Source: a virus. From it: DNA of 43,419 nt. The notes beneath the pieces are model-generated. The model was not told the DNA's origin and made no database searches. It saw nothing but the letters and a program-made list of their open reading frames with translations. Shown piece after piece: positions 1 to 6,926 of this stretch; the first letter of the stretch is position 1, and each line of letters starts with the position of its first letter. Position numbers and translations under genes: made by a program. The stretch covers positions 1-43,419 of the IMG/VR virus record IMGVR_UViG_3300035661_000125. One strand, written 5' to 3'.

Positions 1-52
1 GTGCCGACTCCTTGGTGGCTGCACCCTTGAAGCCTGAGAACTGAAGCAGCAT
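1..52 (-). CDS. Virion protein, N-terminus only (cut by window edge)
   Basis: An ATG at 52 reading leftward gives 17 residues beginning MLLQFSGFKGAATKESA before the window ends. It starts 7 bases after the stop of the upstream virion gene, so it is the next cistron of the late operon. In related phages a tail or neck protein follows the adaptor genes, but too little is visible to name it. Confidence 0.5.
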   Translation of the reverse strand, partial: MLLQFSGFKGAATKESA

Positions 53-59
53 GGCGGCC

Positions 60-710
60 TCAGAACGGGTAAGGCTTGGTCGTCAGCGGCTGGCTGTCGA
101 CCCCACGGTCGGCGCTGATCCTGGTGGCGGCCATGCGGCGCATGAACTCATCGCGCTTGCTGGCGGCCAGGCCAGCCTGGGACCAGGGGCGGTCGGACAT
201 GCTCAGCAGCCGTGCCAGGGCGCCCACGATGATGTCCTCCCGGTACTCGTCGAGCACGCTGTCATCCACGCCTGTGGCGTCCTCGGTGGGCGTCAGCGCC
301 ACGGTCATCACCAGACTGGTGGTGGTGGCATCAGCGGGCGCAGGCGCCAGCCAGAACTGGCCAGCCGCCACGTCGGCGCGCTCACGCACCAGGTAGAGCG
401 GCACGCCCTGCCTGGCGGCCCACTCGCCATACAGGTCCACCATGTAGGCTTCGCTCTTGGGCAGCAGCGGTTTGCCCAGCCAGGACGCGGCAATGATGGA
501 CACCAGGCGTGTGCCGGCCGGCACCAGGGAGTTGGGGTTCGCGCGTGCGCCCAGGCCACCCGCGTCGGCCACGGATCCGCGCAGCCGGTAGCAGCGGGTC
601 TTCTTGCACCACTCGATCACGGTGCGCTTGACGGCATCGTCGACCTTGGCCACAGGGCACCCACTCGCGTCGGGCAGGAGGTCGGTGCGCAGAGCTTTCC
701 ACAAGGTCAT
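60..710 (-). CDS. Putative head-tail or tail adaptor protein
   Basis: 216 residues with no recognisable catalytic motif. It lies directly downstream of the DUF6682-like adaptor gene (2-base gap) and upstream of another virion gene, the position of neck or tail proteins in podoviruses. The C-terminal half (VLDEYREDIIVGALARLLSM, then a SQAGLAASKRDEF stretch) resembles helical adaptor or connector proteins. The assignment rests on position and general character; a tail-tubular-protein-A-like role is possible. Confidence 0.55.
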   Translation of the reverse strand: MTLWKALRTDLLPDASGCPVAKVDDAVKRTVIEWCKKTRCYRLRGSVADAGGLGARANPNSLVPAGTRLVSIIAASWLGKPLLPKSEAYMVDLYGEWAARQGVPLYLVRERADVAAGQFWLAPAPADATTTSLVMTVALTPTEDATGVDDSVLDEYREDIIVGALARLLSMSDRPWSQAGLAASKRDEFMRRMAATRISADRGVDSQPLTTKPYPF

Positions 711-712
711 GC

Positions 713-1468
713 TCAGCTCCTGGCCAGCGACGGATCCATGGCGCGCATCATGTCGGCGTGAGCCTTGAGTGAGCTACCAAACAGACCAAAGAAGAACTCG
801 CCGCGCGGCTGGTCGGCAGCCTGTTCGACTTGCTCCAGCAGCGTGCGGCCCACGACGTAGTGCACCAGGTCGTCCACGTAGCGGTCGTCGATCGTGATGG
901 TCTGTGTCGAGGAGCCGCCAAAGGCGTAAACCTCAGCCCCTGGGTTGCCCCCCGCAGGGATGGCCACCGGCAAGGACTGGTAAGCCGCCAACACCCAGAT
1001 CGCCGCGTTGGGCTTGGGCAGGGTCAGGAACACCTGGGGGTAGCGTGCATCGAACACGTACTCCTCAACCATGTCCGAGGACTGCGTTGGCCAATCGGGG
1101 TTGGCTGCCGTGGCGGTGTCAAGCGACACCAGGCGGATCGCGCTTCCCTCGGTCAGGCCGTCCGAGCCCATGTTGCAGATCAGGCTCGTGAGGAACATGC
1201 CCCTCACCGTGACGGACGCGCTGCCGTCCATGGGGATCATGTTGGCGGACGCGATCGAACTGATGTGCTGGCGCGACTTGTTCGCGGTGAGCTTGATCGA
1301 ATCAACGCGCGACGAAGCCCAGGGGGCGATCTTGCAGACCGCTACCTGGGCGTCGTTCAGCGTCTGGACGAGATCAATCTCGGGGAATGAGGTGTACTGC
1401 GCGGGAGCGGCATCGTTCAACAGCACGCCAGCCCGGTAGAGGACATCCTTGACCAGGGCAGAGGGCAT
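713..1468 (-). CDS. DUF6682-like phage adaptor protein
   Basis: 251 residues. The N-terminus (VKDVLYRAGVLLNDAAP, then FPEIDLVQTLNDAQVAV) matches the pattern I know from DUF6682 'phage adaptor' proteins of Burkholderiales podoviruses, which are thought to sit at the portal-tail interface. The C-terminal helix ends in ADMMRAMDPSLARS. It lies between a small acidic protein and the next adaptor, inside the late operon. The family match is from memory; the structural role is inference. Confidence 0.65.
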   Translation of the reverse strand: MPSALVKDVLYRAGVLLNDAAPAQYTSFPEIDLVQTLNDAQVAVCKIAPWASSRVDSIKLTANKSRQHISSIASANMIPMDGSASVTVRGMFLTSLICNMGSDGLTEGSAIRLVSLDTATAANPDWPTQSSDMVEEYVFDARYPQVFLTLPKPNAAIWVLAAYQSLPVAIPAGGNPGAEVYAFGGSSTQTITIDDRYVDDLVHYVVGRTLLEQVEQAADQPRGEFFFGLFGSSLKAHADMMRAMDPSLARS

Positions 1469-1474
1469 GTGTCA

Positions 1475-1966
1475 TCACACCTTGCCGGCCGCTTCATGCA
1501 GTCGGTTGAGCAGCGTCTCGTACTTGGCCTGGGTGGGTGCGGCACGGTGGAAGGCCCGCTTGTATTCATCCTTCAGCTCGTCGAAGGTCATGTTCTCGAA
1601 GCGGTCAGGCGGCGTGCTGTCACCCTGTTGGCCAGCGCCAGCAACCGTTTGCTCGGCCGGTGCAGCCGGTGCAGTCTGCGGGGCTTGACCCGTGGCGGCG
1701 TCAGGCGGCAGAGCGTCGTCCTCATCGGGCGGCAGCTCGTCCTCATCATCCGGGGGCAGCTCGTCGTCGCTGTCGCTCAGCGCGCCGTCCGAGTCGCGCC
1801 AGGCGCTGAAGCCAGGCCGGCTGAGGATGTCGGCTGCGTGGGTGTCGTTGTCCACGGTGGCCAGCATGGGGGTAGACCGATTGCCGCTGCGCCGCTCAAA
1901 CTTGTACGTCACGCCGTCCAGCGTGACATGGTTGTCGATCTCAGGGATCGTACACTCGATTCGCAT
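1475..1966 (-). CDS. Acidic virion-operon protein with DELPPD repeats
   Basis: 163 residues. ATG 1966 is chosen because GAGGAG lies 5 bases upstream; an ATG two codons earlier is also open. The middle (about residues 60-90) is a low-complexity acidic tract with three variants of D-E-L-P-P-D, followed by an Ala/Pro/Gln-rich linker and a basic helical C-terminus (FENMTFDELKDEYKRAFHRA). The layout suggests a flexible linker protein. Its place between decoration and adaptor genes suggests a head-completion or head-associated role. Function unknown. Confidence 0.6.
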   Translation of the reverse strand: MRIECTIPEIDNHVTLDGVTYKFERRSGNRSTPMLATVDNDTHAADILSRPGFSAWRDSDGALSDSDDELPPDDEDELPPDEDDALPPDAATGQAPQTAPAAPAEQTVAGAGQQGDSTPPDRFENMTFDELKDEYKRAFHRAAPTQAKYETLLNRLHEAAGKV

Positions 1967-2003
1967 GAACACTCCTCAGGCGGGCGTCCTGCCCGCACCT
2001 GGA

Positions 2004-2531
2004 TCACAGACCGTAGAGGCTGGCGCGGTAGCTGATGACCAGCGAGATGGTCCCGGACTGCTGGGTCGCCGGCACGGTGCCAATCAAGACACCCACCGAG
2101 CGATCCGTCTCCAGCGGCTTGAGGCGCCACATCGACGTGTTCGTGGCCGCAGGCCGCGCGTTACCGCCAGTCTGGCCCACGTTCGAGCCAGAGATGAGGG
2201 TGCCCGAGATGTTGCCGCCGTCCCCGTTGGCATCAGTGGACAGGCCGGTCTTGCCGCTGTTCAAGATGCCCGCCGACATCAGCGCCGCAGGCGAACCGTT
2301 GCTGTCGATGTCGTCGCTCACCAGCTCGATGTTGGTCAGCACATGGCCCGCCGGCAGCCGACCGAACTCGATCACGTCGTTGGTCGTCAAGGCCGCAGCC
2401 ACAGCGCCCAAGTAGTTGACCATCGCGGTGCTGACGGCAAAGTCCATCTTGGCGGACAAGACCTCGCGGCCCTGCGCGTTGGGGAGCGTCTTCTTGCCGG
2501 TGGCGAAGTCGGTTTTGTACAGGGTGGCCAT
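2004..2531 (-). CDS. Putative head decoration / capsid-associated protein
   Basis: 175 residues, directly downstream of the major capsid gene. The sequence is beta-rich and Gly/Ser/Asn-rich (for example GNISGTLISGSNVGQTGGNA) and begins MATLYKTDFATGKKTLPNAQ, a style seen in small head proteins encoded next to N4-gp56-type capsids. No catalytic motif is visible. A role as capsid decoration protein is inferred from position and composition. Confidence 0.55.
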   Translation of the reverse strand: MATLYKTDFATGKKTLPNAQGREVLSAKMDFAVSTAMVNYLGAVAAALTTNDVIEFGRLPAGHVLTNIELVSDDIDSNGSPAALMSAGILNSGKTGLSTDANGDGGNISGTLISGSNVGQTGGNARPAATNTSMWRLKPLETDRSVGVLIGTVPATQQSGTISLVISYRASLYGL

Positions 2532-2576
2532 CGTGTTCTCCAGTAGCCGAAGGGATCAGGAAAGGACGCCCGCCGA

Positions 2577-3716
2577 TCAGGGCGCCACAGCAGCGCTGTC
2601 GATGGTGTAGGTGCCGAAGTCGTAGCTCGTGCCGTCGATCGCAAAGCTGGTCTTCTTCACGCCGAAGATCGAGCTGGTGGTGATGACGGCTTGGTTGCCG
2701 TTGTCGCGCGACTCCTCGTTCCAGTCGAAGCGCAGGCCGGTGCCCGGAGAACCGAAGGCGACCACGCCAGCCTGGCGACCCATGAACAGGTTGCGCACCA
2801 CCGAGATGTTGCTGCTCGCGCCGCCGTCCGTGCGGTTCAGCACGCCGCGATGCTTGTGCATCACCACCCCGTTGTACATGCCCAAGGCACCCTTGAAGAT
2901 CGGGTTGTTGCGGCCCTCGGCCGCAGCAGCCGCCTTCTGGATGTCCAGCCACTGGCCAGAGCCGGCGTTGGTGCGAACGTCGAACTCCGACCACGGGTGC
3001 ATGACCGTGATGTAGGTGTCCTCGCCGTCGATCGAGCAGGGCTGGATCGCCGGCACACCCGAGGTGCCACCGCCCAGCGTCGAGGCGTTGGCCACGCAGC
3101 GGTCGATGTCCGTCAGCGTCATCTTGTCGCTGGCCAGGATCGTGCCAAACGTCTTCTTGTTCGAGACGTAGCTGTGCAGCGAATCCGGTGCGACGAAGGT
3201 GTTGGTGGCGAAGCCGGGATACCCGGAACCGTAGGTGTAGTCACCGTTGACGAAGTTGCAAGCGCCCGAGCCCGAGGTGCGGAAACCGCCAGACAGGTAC
3301 AGGAACAGCAGCTCGTCAAAGATCCGCGCCCACCATTCACCCTGGCGTGCCCGCGCAATCTTGCGCAAGTCGTGCAGAGTGCGCTTACGGGTCATGCGGC
3401 CACCCGTGTTCACACCACCGCGAGCCTGGTCGATGAAGACCGCATCGCTGTAGAACTTCATGTCCTCCTCGTTGCCTTCGAGGGTGTTGTCACCTTCGAT
3501 GGGCTGCATACGGAGTTGCAGCACGAGGTCGTAGGAAATACTGTCGCCAGCGTCATTCTCCAGTTGCGGGAGCATCTGGATCGGGGTCTGCGCGTCAACG
3601 CCGACACCCATGAATTTCTTGTTGAAGTAGCTGATGCGACCCACGTCCAGCGCGAGGAAGGCGCTGTACTTGCGTACTGCTTTCGGGTCACCCAAGCCAA
3701 CAATGGTCCGTGCCAT
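2577..3716 (-). CDS. Major capsid protein, N4-gp56 / DUF4043 type
   Basis: 379 residues. Diagnostic segments are LQLRMQPIEGDNTLEGNEED (about residues 66-85), then MKFYSDAVFIDQARGGVNTG and the basic MTRKRTLHDLRKIARARQ run, followed by an Ile/Val-rich C-terminus. This is the HK97-fold capsid family found in N4-like and many temperate podoviruses. The protein forms the icosahedral shell. It follows a scaffold-like gene and precedes a decoration-like gene, the usual head-gene order. A long spacer (3717-3805) separates it from the CsrA-like gene. Confidence 0.9.
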   Translation of the reverse strand: MARTIVGLGDPKAVRKYSAFLALDVGRISYFNKKFMGVGVDAQTPIQMLPQLENDAGDSISYDLVLQLRMQPIEGDNTLEGNEEDMKFYSDAVFIDQARGGVNTGGRMTRKRTLHDLRKIARARQGEWWARIFDELLFLYLSGGFRTSGSGACNFVNGDYTYGSGYPGFATNTFVAPDSLHSYVSNKKTFGTILASDKMTLTDIDRCVANASTLGGGTSGVPAIQPCSIDGEDTYITVMHPWSEFDVRTNAGSGQWLDIQKAAAAAEGRNNPIFKGALGMYNGVVMHKHRGVLNRTDGGASSNISVVRNLFMGRQAGVVAFGSPGTGLRFDWNEESRDNGNQAVITTSSIFGVKKTSFAIDGTSYDFGTYTIDSAAVAP

Positions 3717-3805
3717 GACGTGCTCCTGCTTTCACAGTTCGAGCACGTCTTGCGCTCCATCCACCGGGATAAGGCCCGGCACCGTTTTGACTATCTTGTC
3801 ACCGC

Positions 3806-4003
3806 TCAACGAGGTTGGAGCGGATCTCCAACACCAGACCTGGCCAGGTCAACATCGCGGGGTGTCTCGATCACCACACCTGGCCTGGCCTCGATCACCA
3901 GCTTGACGCGGCGGCCCGACTTCTCGCGCAAGGTGATGGTCGAATCACCCACGCGCATGGACTGGTCCACACGCAGATCAACGACCACCACCTTGCCTGT
4001 CAT
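3806..4003 (-). CDS. Small CsrA-like protein
   Basis: 65 residues. The pattern VDQSMRVGDSTITLREKSG, then RRVKLVIEARPGVVIETP, follows the CsrA/RsmE fold (R-V-GD--ITV---G--VKL-I-A---V-V). CsrA dimers bind GGA motifs in mRNA leaders. The gene overlaps the end of the scaffold-like gene by an ATGA stop/start and lies upstream of the capsid gene, so it is transcribed with the structural genes. The RNA-binding role is inference; the C-terminus (DLARSGVGDPLQPR) is atypical. Confidence 0.55.
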   Translation of the reverse strand: MTGKVVVVDLRVDQSMRVGDSTITLREKSGRRVKLVIEARPGVVIETPRDVDLARSGVGDPLQPR

Positions 4004-4959
4004 CGCGCCTCCAGCCAGCGGTCTCGCGCTTCCTCGGGCAGCTTGGCCAGGGCGCGTTCCAGCGCCATGCCGCTGAGGCTGTCCAGGTAAGCGAACTCGG
4101 TGGAGGCGGCGCCGTCGTCGGCCGCACCCGAGGTGGGTACGTTGGCCAGCGACGGAGTGGCGTCGACCTTGGGCCGACGCGCGTCCACGGCTGCCTTGAC
4201 TGCGCCTGGGGCGGGGGCGGGGGCGGGAGTGGCCGGCGCACCGGCTTTCATGCCCAAAGACTCGGCAGTGGCGCGGATGTCACGCAAGGTGAGCTTGTGG
4301 GCCTCGGACAGGAACCAGTTGCCAGGCTTGGTGCGGTTCTCGTCCTTGGCAGCCAGCGCCTTGACGTGGTGGTCCCAGATCGAGCGGGCGCCATCGTTCG
4401 CGTCGTAGTCAATGCCGCCCTGGTCGCGCAGGGTCTGCTTGAACATGCCCACGGTCCACAGCCACTTCTGCTGGCCCAGGCTCTCGTTGCTGGCCGCCTG
4501 GCTCTGGGCCACGGCATGGGCCGTGTCGAGCCTGCCAATGCGGTCGGTCACGTCGTCGAAGGCGGCCTCGAAGTCGTCCTCGGCCAGCTCGCCGTTCTTG
4601 TGCTTGGCACGCAGCGCCTTGCGCTCGTCGAGCAGGGCGCTGCGCTCCTCCTCGTACTTGCTGACATCGCCGGTCGGCAGCGTGGCGGTAAACGGCTCAG
4701 CAACCACAATGTCGGTCGCCTCATCGTTGGCCTGGTCACCAGCGCCAGCAGCATCGTCCTTGGTGCTACCTGCGGCGGCTGCAGCGGTTGCGGCAGCGTC
4801 GTCATCGGCAGTGCCGGTGGCGCCGGTTGCCTGGTCGTCGTCGTCATCCTTGTCCAGCTTGTTGGCCAGCGCCTTGATGGCGGCGATCTCGGTGTCTGCA
4901 TCGGAGTCGTCGCCGATGGCTTCCTGCTCGGCTGAGGTCAGCCCTTCATGCTTTGCCAT
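4000..4959 (-). CDS. Putative capsid scaffolding protein
   Basis: 319 residues, strongly acidic and Ala-rich. The first ~90 residues are disordered, with a DKDDDDDQATGATG tract. A charged helical segment follows (SKYEEERSALLDERKALRAK), then a conserved central part (QQKWLWTVGMFKQTLRDQGG) and a Pro/Ala linker before a helical C-terminus (SGMALERALAKLPEEARDRW). Position immediately upstream of the capsid gene plus this composition is typical of scaffolding proteins, which fill the procapsid and leave before DNA entry. A minor head protein cannot be excluded. Confidence 0.65.
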   Translation of the reverse strand: MAKHEGLTSAEQEAIGDDSDADTEIAAIKALANKLDKDDDDDQATGATGTADDDAAATAAAAAGSTKDDAAGAGDQANDEATDIVVAEPFTATLPTGDVSKYEEERSALLDERKALRAKHKNGELAEDDFEAAFDDVTDRIGRLDTAHAVAQSQAASNESLGQQKWLWTVGMFKQTLRDQGGIDYDANDGARSIWDHHVKALAAKDENRTKPGNWFLSEAHKLTLRDIRATAESLGMKAGAPATPAPAPAPGAVKAAVDARRPKVDATPSLANVPTSGAADDGAASTEFAYLDSLSGMALERALAKLPEEARDRWLEAR

Positions 4960-5003
4960 GTGAGTCCTTCACATTGGTCCGGGAAGCGCCCGGTGCGCCC
5001 GGC

Positions 5004-5228
5004 TCAGCCGGCGGATTTCTTGGAGGTGCTGGAGCTTTCGGAGTTTTCCTCGGCCTCGTCGTCGAGCACGTCGGCCAGCGCCACCTGGCGCTTCTTGGCC
5101 TCAGCCAGGGCGGCCTTGTAGCGCTTCTTGTCCATGGTGATCTGCTCAGCCGAGATCAGGGTGTCGCAGTCCATCCTGGCTTGCCAGTTGTCTGGACCTT
5201 CGACTGCTACAGCATTTGATTTACCCAT
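5004..5228 (-). CDS. Small conserved phage protein
   Basis: 74 residues. ATG 5228 has GGAG 6 bases upstream. The core (GPDNWQARMDCDTLISAEQI, then KKRYKAALAEAKKRQVALADV) resembles a small phage family whose opening is 'GPDNW.A..DC.TL..AE.I..D..R..AA'. The C-terminus is acidic and Ser-rich. It lies between the spanins and the scaffold gene. The upstream gap contains the repeated motif ACTCCAACCT (see 5267-5276). Function unknown. Confidence 0.6.
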   Translation of the reverse strand: MGKSNAVAVEGPDNWQARMDCDTLISAEQITMDKKRYKAALAEAKKRQVALADVLDDEAEENSESSSTSKKSAG

Positions 5229-5245
5229 GACGCACTCCAAAAACC

Positions 5246-5752
5246 TCAGTGTCCCGAACCTGGCTGAGGTTGGAGTCGTGAAGTTGCCGAGCTGTATTCG
5301 TGCTCGCAGCTCACTCCCGCGACGTAGGCAAGGTCAAGCGAGTGCGCCAGCTCTCCCGCAGCTTCATCAACCCCGCCGAGCACGTCGGCGAGCACCACTT
5401 CGGGAGGGGCGGCTGGCGCGATTCCGGGCTCAGGGGCGGGGCGACTGGCTGCAGATCGGGCGGCGAAGTCGGCGGCGATGTGCCGCAAGCTGACAGCAGC
5501 GGCAGCACGAGCATCATCATCAGCAAGAGTGCGAGAGAGCGAAGTAACACGTTGGATCTCCTTCTGGTTGGCGGCCCATTGCTGGGTCTGGATAAGGGCG
5601 TCAGCGTTGGCCTTGGCCTTGGCTGCATCCCACTGGGACTGGATCTCGGCGCGGCCGATGTCGCGCTGCTGATGGGCTACGTAGGCCAGGCCTGAGCCCA
5701 GCAGCAGGCTGGCTACCAGCGCCAGCACAGCCCTCACAGCAAAGCCGGTCAC
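5246..5752 (-). CDS. Rz: Rz-like inner-membrane spanin
   Basis: 168 residues starting at GTG 5752, which overlaps the stop of the transglycosylase gene (GTGA). One N-terminal membrane segment (VLALVASLLLGSGLAYVAHQ) is followed by a long periplasmic coiled coil (QSQWDAAKAKANADALIQTQ onward). This is the i-spanin layout: it links inner and outer membranes with the lipoprotein Rz1 to complete lysis. The Rz1 gene is embedded in another frame of the same strand, as in lambda, which strongly supports the call. Confidence 0.85.
   Translation of the reverse strand: MTGFAVRAVLALVASLLLGSGLAYVAHQQRDIGRAEIQSQWDAAKAKANADALIQTQQWAANQKEIQRVTSLSRTLADDDARAAAAVSLRHIAADFAARSAASRPAPEPGIAPAAPPEVVLADVLGGVDEAAGELAHSLDLAYVAGVSCEHEYSSATSRLQPQPGSGH
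5311..5550 (-). CDS. Rz1: Rz1-like outer-membrane spanin lipoprotein
   Basis: 79 residues, fully nested inside Rz in a different frame. The GTG start at 5550 is supported by AAGGAG 6 bases upstream. The signal peptide VLLRSLALLLMMMLVLPLLS ends in a lipobox (LLSAC) with the acylated Cys at about residue 23. The mature part is proline-rich (TSPPTSPPDLQP, APPLSPESRQPPLP), as in other Rz1 proteins. It works in the outer membrane with Rz. Confidence 0.87.
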   Translation of the reverse strand: MLLRSLALLLMMMLVLPLLSACGTSPPTSPPDLQPVAPPLSPESRQPPLPKWCSPTCSAGLMKLRESWRTRLTLPTSRE

Positions 5753-6687
5753 AGCACATCCCCTTGGACGTAGCGTGGCCGGCGATCGAACAGGATGGCG
5801 CGCGGGTAGTGGCGTGAAATTGCGTAGAAGCTCTGGCCATACCCTGAGGCGGGCTGCTTGGGCAGCACCGAGGTGTGCTCGGCGTTGTCGAACCAGCGGC
5901 GCCTGTCGCAGGCAGGCGTTGCCCCACACATGGCTCGGTCGCTGATGACGCGCCCCGGGCCGGCGTTGTATGCCACCAGCATCATTGCCTGGTGGTCCAG
6001 CTCGGTGGCGGCGCCCTGGATGGTGGTGTAGTTGCGCCGGTCCATCAGCACCAGGGCGGTGAGCTGCAGCCGTGGGTCATACAGGTTGGGCGAGTCCCAG
6101 GACCAGGCCGCCAGCGCCTGCGGGTTGGCTGCACGCATCTCAGCCAGCGCGTCGAAGCGAGCCGTCTTGGTGATCTGCCCCAGGCCCACCCCTCGCTCGC
6201 GCGAGGTGCGCAGCTCAGCACGCGGGCTCCAGCACTTGCTGTGCTTGAGGGTGATGCACGTTTCCTGCTCCACCTGAGCAGCCATCACACTCACGTCGCC
6301 CAGTGACCACCACTGCTGTTGCTCCTGGATCAGCACCGGCAGGTACAGCCTGGCGTTGGGCGGCAGCTCAGCGGCTCGGGCCGAGGGGCCTAGCACCGAC
6401 AGCATCGCCGCCACCACGATGCACATACCCACGAACACCAGCGCCGAGGAGATCGGCGTCTCCTTGGCCTTGCTGGCGAACTCGCGCATGTCCAGGCCCA
6501 TGAACAGCAGCCTGCGCAGCGGGTGAACAGCGCCGATGGCGCCAAGCGACAGCCCCGTCATCATCATCAATGGGGCCAGGCTGGAGATGCCAGTGGCCAA
6601 GCCGACAGGCTCAGCCCAGTGCATCAGTGCCACGCCGGCCAGGATAGGCGCCACGGTGCGCCAAACGTCGCGAATGAGTCGTTTCAT
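5749..6687 (-). CDS. Holin-like membrane domain fused to lytic transglycosylase
   Basis: 312 residues. Three hydrophobic segments lie near residues 12-30, 36-58 and 82-104. The opening resembles stand-alone phage holins (FMGLDMREFASKAKETPISS before the last segment). The rest is a lysozyme-like transglycosylase domain: AAQVEQET with likely catalytic Glu142, GVGLGQ at 166-171 and AYNAGPG near 240. The enzyme would cleave peptidoglycan; the fusion would tether it to the membrane. An uninterrupted frame and overlaps with both neighbours argue for one polypeptide. An internal start at MCIVVAAMLS, which looks like a signal peptide ending ARA, is an alternative. Confidence 0.8.
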   Translation of the reverse strand: MKRLIRDVWRTVAPILAGVALMHWAEPVGLATGISSLAPLMMMTGLSLGAIGAVHPLRRLLFMGLDMREFASKAKETPISSALVFVGMCIVVAAMLSVLGPSARAAELPPNARLYLPVLIQEQQQWWSLGDVSVMAAQVEQETCITLKHSKCWSPRAELRTSRERGVGLGQITKTARFDALAEMRAANPQALAAWSWDSPNLYDPRLQLTALVLMDRRNYTTIQGAATELDHQAMMLVAYNAGPGRVISDRAMCGATPACDRRRWFDNAEHTSVLPKQPASGYGQSFYAISRHYPRAILFDRRPRYVQGDVL

Positions 6688-6926
6688 TGCTTGTCCGCCT
6701 TGTGTTCCAGCTTTTCGTAAATCCGATCGAGCAAGCCAACCACTCGCTGGGCGTGGTCCTTGAAATCGTCTCGACGGACGTAACTTTCGGCAATGGACTT
6801 TTGCAGCGCACTCATGTCTTCACGCAGTTGGACCAGTGCGTCCCAGGTAGCTTTGAGGATGAATCCCCCCATTGCGCCCACCGCTACAAACAGCCAATTC
6901 AAGAAAACCTGGTCGAACATGGTCAT
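6684..6926 (-). CDS. Small membrane protein of the lysis cluster
   Basis: 80 residues. ATG 6926 overlaps the stop of the upstream gene (ATGA), and the stop overlaps the transglycosylase gene start. One membrane segment (LNWLFVAVGAMGGFILKATW) is followed by a charged helix (YVRRDDFKDHAQRVVGLLDR). This one-TM-plus-coiled-coil layout is common beside phage endolysins and is often annotated as holin-associated. A direct holin function is possible but not shown. Confidence 0.6.
   Translation of the reverse strand: MTMFDQVFLNWLFVAVGAMGGFILKATWDALVQLREDMSALQKSIAESYVRRDDFKDHAQRVVGLLDRIYEKLEHKADKQ

Noticed and set aside
1006-1013. GTTGGGC core words in coding regions (for example near 1,006) and GCCCAAC near 12,290 and 35,844
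   Set aside because: No paired arms nearby; they are ordinary codons of virion and repressor genes.
2691-4076. 461-codon plus-strand frame over the capsid region
   Set aside because: Shadow of the capsid and CsrA-like genes; the minus-strand capsid family match is clear.
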